Of a DNA stretch of 64,000 nt, positions 9,439 through 18,664 are shown in pieces (position 1 is the stretch's first letter; every line of letters starts with the position of its first letter). Where the stretch lies: positions 73,734 through 137,733 of the forward strand of contig CAXBBW010000013.1 of assembly GCA_963974345.1 (NCBI GenBank), read 5' to 3'. Source of the DNA: RHLJ01 sp963974345 (GTDB lineage: Bacteria > Bacteroidota > Rhodothermia > Balneolales > Balneolaceae). The position numbers were made by a program, and so were the translations under genes. A model generated the notes under the pieces. It had not been told where the DNA came from. It made no database searches and saw only the letters and a list, made by a program, of their open reading frames with translations.

Positions 9439-9903
9439 TTAGTTTATTACGGGGATAATTTTTGCTTCAATAATAGAGTCGAAAGGTATTTCTTTTGATT
9501 GATCTTTACCTTCAGTTATTAATACACCCACATCGGTAATGCTGGTGATTACACCTTCCAACTTTGCTACTTCATCATTTTCTTTTCTGAACCTTAATTT
9601 TAAAGTTCTCTCGATATTCTTTTTGTATTGTCGTATATCGGTTAACGGACGACTTAACCCAGGAGATGAAACATTTAATCTATATTTATCACCAAGTAAT
9701 TCATGAGCATCAATCAAAAATCCAAGTTCTCGACTTATTTCTGCGCACTCATCTAAGTTAACTCCTCGTTCTTCGCCATCTAGATATACCCATACTTCGG
9801 TACCACCACCGGTCTTCAATTCAACATCCACCAAAAACAGATTCTTTTCCTCTGCAAGTGGAATTGCTAATTCTTTAATAGTTTCAGTTATATCTGGACT
9901 CAT
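9439..9903 (-). CDS. rimP: Ribosome maturation factor RimP
   Basis: RimP helps early 30S assembly. The 154-aa protein has the expected N-terminal alpha/beta domain (LVDVELKTGGG, then LDECAEISRELG and the conserved YRLNVSSPGLSRPL segment) and a C-terminal SH3-like barrel. It is the first gene of the operon. A terminator-like hairpin lies immediately upstream in the leader, so this operon is probably controlled by attenuation. Confidence 0.97.
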   Translation of the reverse strand: MSPDITETIKELAIPLAEEKNLFLVDVELKTGGGTEVWVYLDGEERGVNLDECAEISRELGFLIDAHELLGDKYRLNVSSPGLSRPLTDIRQYKKNIERTLKLRFRKENDEVAKLEGVITSITDVGVLITEGKDQSKEIPFDSIIEAKIIPVIN

Positions 9904-9920
9904 ACATCAATTTCAAAAAC

Positions 9921-9950
9921 AAAAAAAAGTGAGTGCCTTTCGACGCTCAC
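9921..9950 (-). terminator. Terminator-like attenuator in the rimP-nusA-infB leader
   Basis: On the minus strand a 7-bp stem (GTGAGCG with CACTCAC, one G-T pair, loop of eight) is followed at once by eight T residues and then, 18 bases later, by the rimP start. The only gene on the far side is divergent, so this hairpin does not end an upstream minus-strand gene within view. It therefore lies in the leader of an operon that encodes NusA, a factor that acts on such hairpins. Confidence 0.6.
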
Positions 9951-10054
9951 CGAGATTTAAAGGTACTTCTATTTCCTCAAAATTTCAATGAATTATACAT
10001 GTATAGTTTTAAGTGATGAGTATTTAAATCTTTTTCATTTATTTTGCTCACCAT

Positions 10055-10084
10055 TTTATATCATCTCTCATAAAATTTTATCAA
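10055..10084 (-). promoter_or_regulatory. Possible promoter for the rimP operon
   Basis: On the minus strand TTGATA (10084-10079) and TATAAA (10060-10055) are 18 bases apart, a sigma70-like arrangement placed so that the transcript would start near 10048 and include the leader hairpin. Bacteroidetes-type sigma factors may prefer other sequences, and the region is AT-rich, so chance matches are likely. Confidence 0.3.
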
Positions 10085-10096
10085 ACTAACTAGCTA

Positions 10097-12898
10097 ATGC
10101 GATTCAGCAAACCTCTTCTACTATCTCTTGTCATTATTCTATTTCCTATGATAAGTGTTGGGCAACCTGTTCCTCCTTCAACTCCAAATGAGGTTGAGGC
10201 TTCTATTCTTCAGCGCTCTAAATTAAGAGCATCATCTATCTTTAAAAACTATCCCATTCGCTCTGTTGGTCCGGTAACTATGAGTGGGCGAGTCACAGAT
10301 ATTGCCGTTCACCCAGAGAATTCAAGTGTATTTTATATTGGCTTTGGTTCAGGGGGAGTGTTTAAGTCTAATAATAGTGGAAATACAATGGAGCCAATCT
10401 TTGATCACCAAGATGGAGCGCTAGGCGTGGGTGATTTGGAGATTTCTAGAGCAAACCCTGATATCATTTGGGTTGGAACAGGTGAAAATAATAGTAGTCG
10501 TTCAACTTATGCAGGTACTGGCGTTTATAAAAGTATTGATGCTGGAGAAACATGGACTTTTAGCGGGTTAAGGGGAACTCAACACATCGGACGTATCGTA
10601 AGTCACCCAACAGATGAGAATACAATATGGGTCGCAAGTTTAGGAGCTTTATATAGCCCAAATTCAGATCGTGGAATTTATAAAACTATAGATGGTGGGA
10701 AAACATGGAATAAGGCCTTATTTGCAAATGATAGTACTGGAATTGTTGATTTAGTAATTCATCCTACGAATCCAGAAATTTTATGGGCAACTTCGTGGGA
10801 GAAAGATCGAAAAGCTTGGAATTTTAAAGAAAGTGGTTCAGGTTCTGCAATTTATAAGTCGATTGATGGAGGCCAAAATTGGGAAAAACTTACTCAGGGT
10901 TTACCAACTGGTTCTCATGTTGGAAGAATTGGGATTGATGTTAGTCAATCTAACCCTGATATCATTTATGCTGTAATTGATAACCAGTTCGAAACAAAAA
11001 CAGAGCGAGAGATTGATGCAGATGAATTAAGTATAAATGACTTCATGGATATGTCTCGTAGGGATTTTCTCAGGCTAGATGATAAGGATTTGAATAATTA
11101 CTTAAGGTCGAATAGTTTTCCTACTGAATATACATCTGAATCTGTAAAAGCGGATGTTGAAGCTCAAAAATTTACCCCAAAAGCTTTAGCTGATTATTTA
11201 GGAGATGCTAATGCTGCTCTTTTTAATACCTCTATTACTGGCTTAGAAGTATACCGATCAAATGATGGAGGAGAAAGTTGGGTCAAAGTTCAAAATTATC
11301 CTTTGGATGGAGTTGTATTTACTTATGGGTATTACTTTGGAGAGGTTCGTGTTGACCCAAACGATCCTGAAACAATTTACACATGGGGCGTTCCATTCTT
11401 AAAATCTACCGATGGAGGAAAAACTTGGGCCTCTAAAGCAGAAAATCAATCTGTTCATGTTGATCATCATGCGTTATGGATTGACCCATTTGATTCTGAA
11501 CATCTTCTTCTTGGTAATGATGGTGGATTATATGAAAGTCATGATGGTGGTGAGAATTTCATTCATCATAACACAGTTGCGGTTGGACAATTTTACTCAG
11601 TAAATGTGGATATGGAGGAACCTTATAATATTTATGGTGGCTTACAAGATAATGGAACATTTAAAGGTCCTTCCACTTCTATAGGGAATCGTGAGCGACC
11701 TTGGACCAGAATTGGAGGAGGAGATGGTATGCATGTTGCACCAAATCCTAATAATTCTGATATCGTTTATATTGGTTTTCAGTATGGTAACTATTCCCGT
11801 CGAGATCTAGAAAAGGGAGAAGATTATAGAATTACACCTAATCATCAACTTGGGGAAGCTCGTTATCGCTATAACTGGAATAGCCCCGTAAACTTAAGTC
11901 ACCACAACCCAGATATTATATATTTTGGATCACAAAAATTAAGTCGCTCTCTTAATGAAGGAAAAGATTGGGTAGCTATAAGCCCGGATTTAACTAATGA
12001 TCTTCCAAATGGAGACGTACCGTATTCAACATTGACAACTATTGCTGAATCGCCGCTTTCATTTAATGTAATATGGGCTGGTTCCGACGATGGCAATATT
12101 CAAATTACAAGAGATGGTGGAAGTACATGGTCAAAAGTTTCTAGTCGACTTCCTCAGCATCTATGGGTGAGTGAAATTCACGCTTCGAAATACAATGAAG
12201 GCACCGCATATGTATCATTAAATGGATACAGGTGGGATGATTTTAATACTTATTTATATAAAACTACCGACTATGGAACCAACTGGGAATCAATAAGAGG
12301 TAACCTTCCAAATGAAGTTGCAAATGTAATTGTACAAGATCCAGTTAACCCATCTATTCTTTATACGGGACTTGATTTCGGAAGCTATGTAAGTTTTGAT
12401 GATGGCAATGAATGGCATTATTTAGCAAATATGCCCAATGTTGCTTCATATGATATGATTGTTCATCCTCATGATTTAGAGTTAGTGATTGGAACTCATG
12501 GTCGCAGTATTTGGGTGATGGATGTAAAACCACTTCACAAAGTTGCAGGCAGATTGGGTGAAGCTATTACTGCTTTTAAACCTAATGACATTCGAGCATC
12601 CAACCGATGGGGTGAAAGTCGAGTGGAATGGAGAGAATCTACTATGCCTGAAGTTGAATTATTATACTTTATAAATACCAAAAAAGAACAAACTGAAGTA
12701 GTTATTGATGTATTAGATAAAGATGGAAATAAAATAACATCAATTACCACAAATGGTTCTAGTGGTTTTAATACCTTTACATGGAACTTAGTTGTAGAAA
12801 AAAAAGAAGATGGATTTACTTTTCTTCAAAAAGGCAATTATACCTTAGAATTTAAAAATGGAGCAACATCACATGAAGTTGAATTTGAAGTTAAATAA
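10097..12898 (+). CDS. Secreted sortilin/VPS10-type beta-propeller protein
   Basis: A 933-aa exported protein with a signal peptide (about residues 1-22, ending SVG before Gln). It is filled with Asp-box/BNR turns of the form SxDGGxTW (for example SIDAGETW, TIDGGKTW, SIDGGQNW, STDGGKTW, TRDGGSTW, TTDYGTNW), which mark the blades of one or two large beta-propellers of the VPS10/sortilin or sialidase-like kind. The last 90 residues look like an Ig-like FlgD-type module (VIDVLDKDGNKITSI onward). No catalytic function can be read from the sequence; homologues in this phylum are usually annotated as glycosyl hydrolases without proof. It lacks the YQNYPNPFNPS sorting domain of its neighbours. Confidence 0.88.
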   Translation: MRFSKPLLLSLVIILFPMISVGQPVPPSTPNEVEASILQRSKLRASSIFKNYPIRSVGPVTMSGRVTDIAVHPENSSVFYIGFGSGGVFKSNNSGNTMEPIFDHQDGALGVGDLEISRANPDIIWVGTGENNSSRSTYAGTGVYKSIDAGETWTFSGLRGTQHIGRIVSHPTDENTIWVASLGALYSPNSDRGIYKTIDGGKTWNKALFANDSTGIVDLVIHPTNPEILWATSWEKDRKAWNFKESGSGSAIYKSIDGGQNWEKLTQGLPTGSHVGRIGIDVSQSNPDIIYAVIDNQFETKTEREIDADELSINDFMDMSRRDFLRLDDKDLNNYLRSNSFPTEYTSESVKADVEAQKFTPKALADYLGDANAALFNTSITGLEVYRSNDGGESWVKVQNYPLDGVVFTYGYYFGEVRVDPNDPETIYTWGVPFLKSTDGGKTWASKAENQSVHVDHHALWIDPFDSEHLLLGNDGGLYESHDGGENFIHHNTVAVGQFYSVNVDMEEPYNIYGGLQDNGTFKGPSTSIGNRERPWTRIGGGDGMHVAPNPNNSDIVYIGFQYGNYSRRDLEKGEDYRITPNHQLGEARYRYNWNSPVNLSHHNPDIIYFGSQKLSRSLNEGKDWVAISPDLTNDLPNGDVPYSTLTTIAESPLSFNVIWAGSDDGNIQITRDGGSTWSKVSSRLPQHLWVSEIHASKYNEGTAYVSLNGYRWDDFNTYLYKTTDYGTNWESIRGNLPNEVANVIVQDPVNPSILYTGLDFGSYVSFDDGNEWHYLANMPNVASYDMIVHPHDLELVIGTHGRSIWVMDVKPLHKVAGRLGEAITAFKPNDIRASNRWGESRVEWRESTMPEVELLYFINTKKEQTEVVIDVLDKDGNKITSITTNGSSGFNTFTWNLVVEKKEDGFTFLQKGNYTLEFKNGATSHEVEFEVK

Positions 12899-13361
12899 CA
12901 TTGTTTTATTTGCAGTATCAGCGATTCTTTTATCAAACTGTACATCAGAAAAAAAAGAATCTACAATTCAACCTAAAGGCAGAATTGTAACACCAGAAAG
13001 TACATTATCATTTCTAAATTCTACTAATGATGAAATCACAAGTATAGATATAGCTATCGCTGATTTACCAGAAGAACGAAATCAAGGCTTAATGGATGTA
13101 AATACATTAGCGGAAAATTCTGGAATGCTTTTTATTTTTGATGGAGAAGCGACTCGAAGTTTTTGGATGGTCAATACCCCTCTCCCGCTTGACATTATGT
13201 ATGTAAATAGCGACAGTATTATTGTGCGAATCTATCAAAATACAACACCGTTTTCTGAAACAAGTTTACCCTCAGAAGCCCCCGCTCAATTTGTTGTAGA
13301 AACAAATGGAGGCTTTTCTTTAACACATGGTATAACAGAAGGAATGAGGATCCGGTTTTAA
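12873..13361 (+). CDS. DUF192 family lipoprotein
   Basis: I start this gene at the ATG at 12873 (MKLNLKLNNIVLFAVSA), because it gives a clean lipoprotein signal with the lipobox LLSNC; an in-frame ATG at 12858 would put five extra residues before it. The start lies inside the end of the preceding propeller gene (26-base overlap, other frame), suggesting coupled translation. The mature domain matches DUF192 (ERNQGLMDVNTLAENSGMLF, FWMVNTPLPLDIMYV), a small beta-rich domain common in envelope proteins and of unknown activity. Length is 162 aa. Confidence 0.85.
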   Translation: MKLNLKLNNIVLFAVSAILLSNCTSEKKESTIQPKGRIVTPESTLSFLNSTNDEITSIDIAIADLPEERNQGLMDVNTLAENSGMLFIFDGEATRSFWMVNTPLPLDIMYVNSDSIIVRIYQNTTPFSETSLPSEAPAQFVVETNGGFSLTHGITEGMRIRF

Positions 13362-13450
13362 CTTTGTTTAAAATTTGAGAATTCTTCTCACTTTTAGTTC
13401 TAAGATAGTCTTTGTTTCTTTAGATTGATTTTTTAAAAAAAAAGACTAAA

Positions 13451-15127
13451 ATGCGTAATTTTTCCTCACTCTTATTATTCGTAGTAATTTTTTCTACCTA
13501 TAATATCAATGCCCAACCAACTTTACTTGACGATAATTTAAGTATTAAAAAACTTACTACCTCTCCAAGTAATTCAGTTCGAATTTCATTTAATCAGGCA
13601 GATGGTAATATATACTTAGTAACTCAAGGTGGTGACCTATATGAAGTAAATATTGAAACAGGAAATAAAACCTTAGTTCAAACAAGTTCTGATTTAGGTA
13701 TTGGGGATGTTCAAGGCATGGATATTTCTAAAGATGGTGTTATCTATTTAGTTGGAAATTCTAAAGTGAACTCCCTTAACACTGTTACAATTAAAAGAGG
13801 ATTGAAGACTGAAGGAGTTTGGAATTGGGAAACGGTAGCCCAAACTGAGCCCTATCCCTTAAGTAATACTGCTTTTGATCATATTATGAACAATGTTACG
13901 ATAAGCCCAGATAATCAGAGTTTAATTCTTAATAGTGGTTCTCGTACAGATCATGGTGAAATTCATGATGTTGATGGCAGATTTCCAGGCTTAAGAGAAG
14001 CTGCTTTAACAGCAAAGATTCTTAAAATACCTGCTAATTCATCGAATCTAATTCTAGAAGATGATTTAGAGTTTTTAAAAACTAATGGATATATATTTGC
14101 TGAAGGAACTAGAAATAGTTTTAGCCTCGCTTATGATTCAGAAGGCAACCTTTTTGGAACCGAAAATGCAGGTGATCGAGATGATCCAGAAGAGCTTAAT
14201 TGGATTCGAGAAGGTCACCATTACGGCTTCCCTTGGGTAATTGGTGGGAATGATACTCCAATGCAATTTTCTGGATATGATCCTGATTCCGACCCATTTA
14301 TTCCGCCAAATTCAACAGCTTCGAACCTTGGAACATTTTACGATGATCCCGATTATCCAGCTCCTCCAGAAGGAGTATCATTTACTTATGGAGTTGTAAA
14401 TAATGGACCTGATGCTGATACTTTTCGCGATCTAGAAGATGGTATTATTAAAGACGCTAGTGAACTTGGCAGATCTATTACAACTTTTTCTTCTCATTTA
14501 TCTCCACTTGGTTTAGTATTTGATACGACAAATTCAATGGGTGGAAATTTTGAAAATGATGGATTTATGCTTGGCTTTACAGGTGGTAATGATGGATCTT
14601 TTTTCCTTAGTAGAATGAATTATGGAGGAGAAGACTTACTTCATCTAGAATTCACTAAAGTGGAAGATAACTTTGAAATTACTACTACACGTTTAATCAA
14701 AGATTTTTTAAATCCAATCGATTCTGAAATTATTGGTAATAAAATTTATGTTTTAGAATTTAAAACCAGTTGGCTAAATAATAATAAAAGCACTGGAATT
14801 TGGGAAGTTACCTTTCCCGCTAATACTACTAATACAGAAAATCTGAGTGATGTAGCTTCCAAGTATAAGCTATACCAAAACTATCCAAATCCATTTAATC
14901 CTTCTACTACCATATCTTTTGATCTATTTACTTCTGGTTTTGTAGAACTTGAGGTAAGTGATGCTCTTGGAAGAAAAGTTGCTACGTTGGTTAATAGAGA
15001 AATGAATGCTCATAATAATAATTCAGTATCATTTGATGCCTCAGATTTAACCTCAGGAATTTATTTCTATACACTTAGAGTAGACGGTGCATTTGTTAAT
15101 ACTCAGAAAATGATGCTGATTAAATAA
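13451..15127 (+). CDS. Secreted sorbosone/glucose dehydrogenase-like propeller with type IX sorting domain
   Basis: A 558-aa protein with a signal peptide (cleavage after NINA), a six-bladed quinoprotein glucose/sorbosone dehydrogenase-like propeller (GTRNSFSLAYDSEGNLFGTE, then the ENAGDRDDPEELNWI and HHYGFPWVIGGND signatures) and a C-terminal type IX secretion sorting domain beginning YQNYPNPFNPSTTI and ending in the basic strand QKMMLIK. Substrate and cofactor cannot be read from the sequence. It is a paralogue of the next gene, with 62 identical bases at the 3' end although the genes have diverged elsewhere. Confidence 0.88.
   Translation: MRNFSSLLLFVVIFSTYNINAQPTLLDDNLSIKKLTTSPSNSVRISFNQADGNIYLVTQGGDLYEVNIETGNKTLVQTSSDLGIGDVQGMDISKDGVIYLVGNSKVNSLNTVTIKRGLKTEGVWNWETVAQTEPYPLSNTAFDHIMNNVTISPDNQSLILNSGSRTDHGEIHDVDGRFPGLREAALTAKILKIPANSSNLILEDDLEFLKTNGYIFAEGTRNSFSLAYDSEGNLFGTENAGDRDDPEELNWIREGHHYGFPWVIGGNDTPMQFSGYDPDSDPFIPPNSTASNLGTFYDDPDYPAPPEGVSFTYGVVNNGPDADTFRDLEDGIIKDASELGRSITTFSSHLSPLGLVFDTTNSMGGNFENDGFMLGFTGGNDGSFFLSRMNYGGEDLLHLEFTKVEDNFEITTTRLIKDFLNPIDSEIIGNKIYVLEFKTSWLNNNKSTGIWEVTFPANTTNTENLSDVASKYKLYQNYPNPFNPSTTISFDLFTSGFVELEVSDALGRKVATLVNREMNAHNNNSVSFDASDLTSGIYFYTLRVDGAFVNTQKMMLIK
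15056..15117 (+). repeat. 62-bp segment identical to 16883-16944
   Basis: These bases encode GIYFYTLRVDGAFVNTQKMM plus two bases of the next codon, the end of the type IX sorting domain. They match the end of the paralogous downstream gene base for base, while the codons just before differ in many places. Confidence 0.9.
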
Positions 15128-15241
15128 CTACATAATTAATTTCTTCATTTTCATCTAAGTTCAGAACATTTAACATCTGAATTGGAACATAACTTAAAAA
15201 AGCGTTTATTTGACACTTAATATTTAACGTAAATTTTAAGT

Positions 15242-16954
15242 ATGAATCAAAAAAAGCTTTTTTTATTTCTATCTATTTTACTACTCAGTAAAGTAGCTCT
15301 GGGTCAACCAATCGCTCATACAAATAATATATCTTTAAAGTCGGTAACAAATGCTCCTTTTGAAGCTGTAAAGTTATCTTTTAACACAGCTGACGGTAAC
15401 CTTTATGTTATTGCTCAAAACGGTTCTATCTATCGTGTAGATATGGGTGGTGTAAGAAGACCTGGGTCTACCACACGAGTACAAAGTACTACTGACCATG
15501 GTCTTGTGGATGTTCAGGGGATGGATATATCATCTGATGGTAAATTCTTCATTGTAGGTAATCTTAAAGATAATCAAGGCTCAAATGCTACTTATACAAA
15601 TATTGGGATAATAAAAAGGGCTACAATAATAAATGGAAATTGGAATTGGGAAACGGTAGCTACTACTGCACCCTGGCCAATAAGTAATACCGATTTTGAT
15701 CATGTTATGAACGAAATTGTAATTCGACCTGATGACAAGATGTTATATATAAATAGTGGCTCTCGGACGGACCATGGAGAAGAACAGGCTGTTTGGGGTG
15801 ATGGATTACCTCAAGAAGGATTATATCCCGACCTACGAGAAACACCACTTACAGCTAAAATTTTAAGTATTCCTGCAGATACAACTGATGCATATTTAGA
15901 AAATGATATTGATTCATTAAAAGAAAAGGGGTTCATCTTTGCGGAAGGAACTAGAAATAGCTTTGGGCTAGCCTTTGATGGAAATGGAGAACTATTTTCT
16001 GCTGATAACGCAGGTGAAAGAGATGATCCAGGCGAATTCAATTGGCTTCAAAAAGGTAAGCATTATGGATTTCCATGGAGAATTGGAGGAAACGACACCC
16101 CAATGCAGTATCCTGATTACAATCGAGATGAAGACCAATTATTTAATGCAGTAGGAAGAGACGACCTTTTTTATAATGATCCTGACTATCCCACTCCGCC
16201 AGAAGGAGTAGATTTTACTGAACCAATTCTTAATTTTGGACCAGATGGCATAAATTACGTTGATTCTGAAACAGGAAAAATAATAAATGCATTTGAGCAA
16301 GATACAGCTATTTCTTCTTTTACTGGACATCGCTCTTCTTTAGGTCTTGTATTTGATCGTGATAGCGCACTAACAGGAGAATATACAGGAGATGGTTTTG
16401 TTTTAGCTTTTACAGGTGGTAATGATCCTTACTTTCTTTTAAGTACTATGGATGATCAAGGAGAAGATTTACTACATATTGAGCTTACTAAATCTGAGAA
16501 TACTTATACAATGACTTCTAAAAGATTAGTATCAGGATTTTATAATCCTATAGATTCAGAAATAATCGGAAACGAAATATTTGTACTCGAATTTGGCAAT
16601 TCTTGGTTAAATAATAACGTCACTACAAAAATATGGAAAGTAGGTTTCGGAGAACCTGTGGCAAATGAATTTGAGACTAATGGTCCAGCAGAATTTAAAT
16701 TAGATCAAAACTATCCTAACCCGTTCAATCCATCTACAGTTATAAGTTTTAATTTATCCAAATCTGGATTTGTAGAACTTGATGTTTTCAATTCATTAGG
16801 GCAGAAAGTAAGTTCATTAGTAAAAAATAGAATGAATGCTAAAACATATGAAGTCAAATTCAATGCAACAAATTTATCATCTGGAATTTATTTCTATACA
16901 CTTAGAGTAGACGGTGCATTTGTTAATACTCAGAAAATGATGCTAATTAAATAG
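15242..16954 (+). CDS. Secreted sorbosone/glucose dehydrogenase-like propeller, paralogue
   Basis: A 570-aa paralogue of the preceding gene with the same plan: signal peptide (cleavage after VALG), dehydrogenase-like propeller (GTRNSFGLAFDGNGELF, NAGERDDPGEFNWL, HYGFPWRIGGNDTPMQ) and a type IX sorting domain starting DQNYPNPFNPSTVI. Both proteins should be exported by Sec and moved across the outer membrane by the type IX system. The 114-base gap between the two genes and the start MNQKKLFLF are unremarkable. The 3' end overlaps the convergent fbp gene by eight bases. Confidence 0.88.
   Translation: MNQKKLFLFLSILLLSKVALGQPIAHTNNISLKSVTNAPFEAVKLSFNTADGNLYVIAQNGSIYRVDMGGVRRPGSTTRVQSTTDHGLVDVQGMDISSDGKFFIVGNLKDNQGSNATYTNIGIIKRATIINGNWNWETVATTAPWPISNTDFDHVMNEIVIRPDDKMLYINSGSRTDHGEEQAVWGDGLPQEGLYPDLRETPLTAKILSIPADTTDAYLENDIDSLKEKGFIFAEGTRNSFGLAFDGNGELFSADNAGERDDPGEFNWLQKGKHYGFPWRIGGNDTPMQYPDYNRDEDQLFNAVGRDDLFYNDPDYPTPPEGVDFTEPILNFGPDGINYVDSETGKIINAFEQDTAISSFTGHRSSLGLVFDRDSALTGEYTGDGFVLAFTGGNDPYFLLSTMDDQGEDLLHIELTKSENTYTMTSKRLVSGFYNPIDSEIIGNEIFVLEFGNSWLNNNVTTKIWKVGFGEPVANEFETNGPAEFKLDQNYPNPFNPSTVISFNLSKSGFVELDVFNSLGQKVSSLVKNRMNAKTYEVKFNATNLSSGIYFYTLRVDGAFVNTQKMMLIK
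16883..16944 (+). repeat. 62-bp segment identical to 15056-15117
   Basis: Second copy of the identical 62 bases, in the same position within the sorting domain. The last two codons after it use different synonymous or stop codons in the two genes, so identity ends sharply. Confidence 0.9.
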
Positions 16955-17984
16955 AATTAACAACCTCTTCTTCTGAATATTCAAATAGAAAATCCATTAC
17001 TTTGGTAACATTTTCAACTGAGCCAATATAGATAGGCGTGCGTTGGTGAATAGATTCTGGATTAATTTCCATTATTCTTTTTTCACCATTCGTAGCCATG
17101 CCACCAGCTTGTTCAATTATAAAGCTCAATGGATTGCATTCATACATCAGTCGTAGCTTCCCATTAGGGTACTTTTTACTATGGGGATAGATAAATATAC
17201 CCCCCTTTATTAAAGTCCGATGAATGTCTGCAACCATTGAGCCAATATATCTTGCCGAATAAGGTCTTCCTGATTCTTTATCCTCTTTTTGGCAATATTT
17301 GATATACTTTTTTAAACCTGTATCCCAGGAATTATAACTCCCTTCATTTATACTATAAATTGCTCCATGTTCAGGTATTTGAATTCTTTTATCGGAAAGA
17401 ATGTACTCCCCAATACTCGGATCTAAGGTAAAAAGTGATACTCCCAGTCCAGTTGTATAGGCAAGAGTAGTACTTGAACCATATAAAACATATCCAGCAG
17501 CAACTTGTCGTGTTCCTAACTGAAGCGCATCATCTTCCACTAACTCAGGATCGAATCGAGGCTCACGTATATAGATTGAAAATATAGACCCAATGGATAC
17601 ATTTACATCTATGTTTGAAGATCCATCTAAAGGGTCGAGGTATACAATATACTTCCCCCCTTGACTCCTTAACCGTACAATTCCATCATTCTCTTCAGAG
17701 ATTACCATACAAGTAATTGCAGATCGTTCTAGAGCAGAAATCAATTGTTGATCGGCAAAGGTATCTAGCTTTTTAACCGACTCGCCATGAACATTGATAG
17801 AGCCTTCATTTCCTAGAATATTAGTGATACCAGCTTTGTTCACCTCTCTTGAAATTATTTTGGATGCTAAACCGATATCTCTTAATAATTGAGAGAGCTC
17901 ACCTGTTGCTCCAGGGAATCTATTTTGAGATTGTATAATGAATTCTTCTAGAGTGACCAAACGTTCATTTTGCTTTAAATCCAT
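16947..17984 (-). CDS. fbp: Fructose-1,6-bisphosphatase class 1
   Basis: This gluconeogenic enzyme hydrolyses fructose 1,6-bisphosphate to fructose 6-phosphate. The 345-aa protein has the metal-binding motifs of the class: the EEND segment near residue 95 and DPLDGSSNIDVNVSIG near residue 115, and the later substrate-binding stretch YIGSMVADIHRTLIKGGIF. Length is typical. It lies 92 bases after coaE on the same strand. A perfect 10-bp inverted repeat reaches into its start codon. Confidence 0.97.
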   Translation of the reverse strand: MDLKQNERLVTLEEFIIQSQNRFPGATGELSQLLRDIGLASKIISREVNKAGITNILGNEGSINVHGESVKKLDTFADQQLISALERSAITCMVISEENDGIVRLRSQGGKYIVYLDPLDGSSNIDVNVSIGSIFSIYIREPRFDPELVEDDALQLGTRQVAAGYVLYGSSTTLAYTTGLGVSLFTLDPSIGEYILSDKRIQIPEHGAIYSINEGSYNSWDTGLKKYIKYCQKEDKESGRPYSARYIGSMVADIHRTLIKGGIFIYPHSKKYPNGKLRLMYECNPLSFIIEQAGGMATNGEKRIMEINPESIHQRTPIYIGSVENVTKVMDFLFEYSEEEVVNSI

Positions 17985-18020
17985 ATCAGAAAATTAAGTA
18001 TTGGAAGCGCTTTTCTGATA
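17984..18020 (-). promoter_or_regulatory. 10-bp inverted repeat at the fbp start codon
   Basis: TATCAGAAAA (17984-17993) and TTTTCTGATA (18011-18020) are perfect reverse complements separated by 17 bases. In the fbp transcript the 3' arm ends on the A of the AUG, so an RNA hairpin would hold the start codon. It could equally be a DNA operator. No T-run follows, so it is not a terminator. Confidence 0.45.
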
Positions 18021-18076
18021 AATATACGAATGTTTTGATAAGATATTAGATAGTGTATAAAATTCTAATCGGAAAA

Positions 18077-18664
18077 TTATGCGATCAATTTAAATACTTC
18101 TTCAGCTTTAATTATTAGCTGTTCTAATGATCCATTATTTTCTATTATAAAATCTGCTTCACTTTTTTTTAAAGTGAAATTTGGTTGGTTAAAAATACGT
18201 TCTTGTACTTTTTTTGAATCCGTTTCATCTCTATTTACCGTCCTTTTTATTCTCTCTTTTTCATCAGCTAATAGAAGAACTACAAAATCTAAATTCTTAG
18301 GCCTACCATGCTGCAATAAAATTGCTGCTTCCTTTACAAAAACTTGAATCCCTTCTTTTTCCTTTTGATCGGAAAGTTGATCAATTTTCTCCCAAAGAAT
18401 GGGGTGAACAATAGCATTTAATTCTTCTACCCTTCCCTTCTCGAAAGCTTCTTTGGCCAAAAAAGTCCTGTTCAAACTCCCATCATTTTTATAGGATTCA
18501 TTTCCAAAGGTTTTCTTTATGGATGAAATCATTTTTTCATCTGAAACCATAAGCTCTTTCGCGAAATCATCCGCATATAAAACAAAGGCTCCAAGTTCTT
18601 CCCACTTCCTACAAAAAGTGGTTTTACCTGATCCTATTCCCCCTGTTACTCCGACTCTAATCAT
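18077..18664 (-). CDS. coaE: Dephospho-CoA kinase
   Basis: CoaE performs the last step of coenzyme A synthesis. The 195-aa protein starts MIRVGVTGGIGSGKTTF, which contains the P-loop GGIGSGKT, and has the adenine- and CoA-binding features of the family (YADDFAKELM, then a lid region with RTVNRDE). Its start overlaps the end of nadB by eight bases, so the two are likely translated from one message. Confidence 0.96.
   Translation of the reverse strand: MIRVGVTGGIGSGKTTFCRKWEELGAFVLYADDFAKELMVSDEKMISSIKKTFGNESYKNDGSLNRTFLAKEAFEKGRVEELNAIVHPILWEKIDQLSDQKEKEGIQVFVKEAAILLQHGRPKNLDFVVLLLADEKERIKRTVNRDETDSKKVQERIFNQPNFTLKKSEADFIIENNGSLEQLIIKAEEVFKLIA

Noticed and set aside
10097..12898. Assigning the VPS10-type protein to the type IX secretion route
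   Set aside because: The C-terminus is an Ig-like module without the sorting-domain signature, so only Sec export is supported.
13380..13405. Terminator after the DUF192 gene
   Set aside because: GAGAA/TTCTC is only a 5-bp stem with a 3-base loop and a short T-run; too weak to call.
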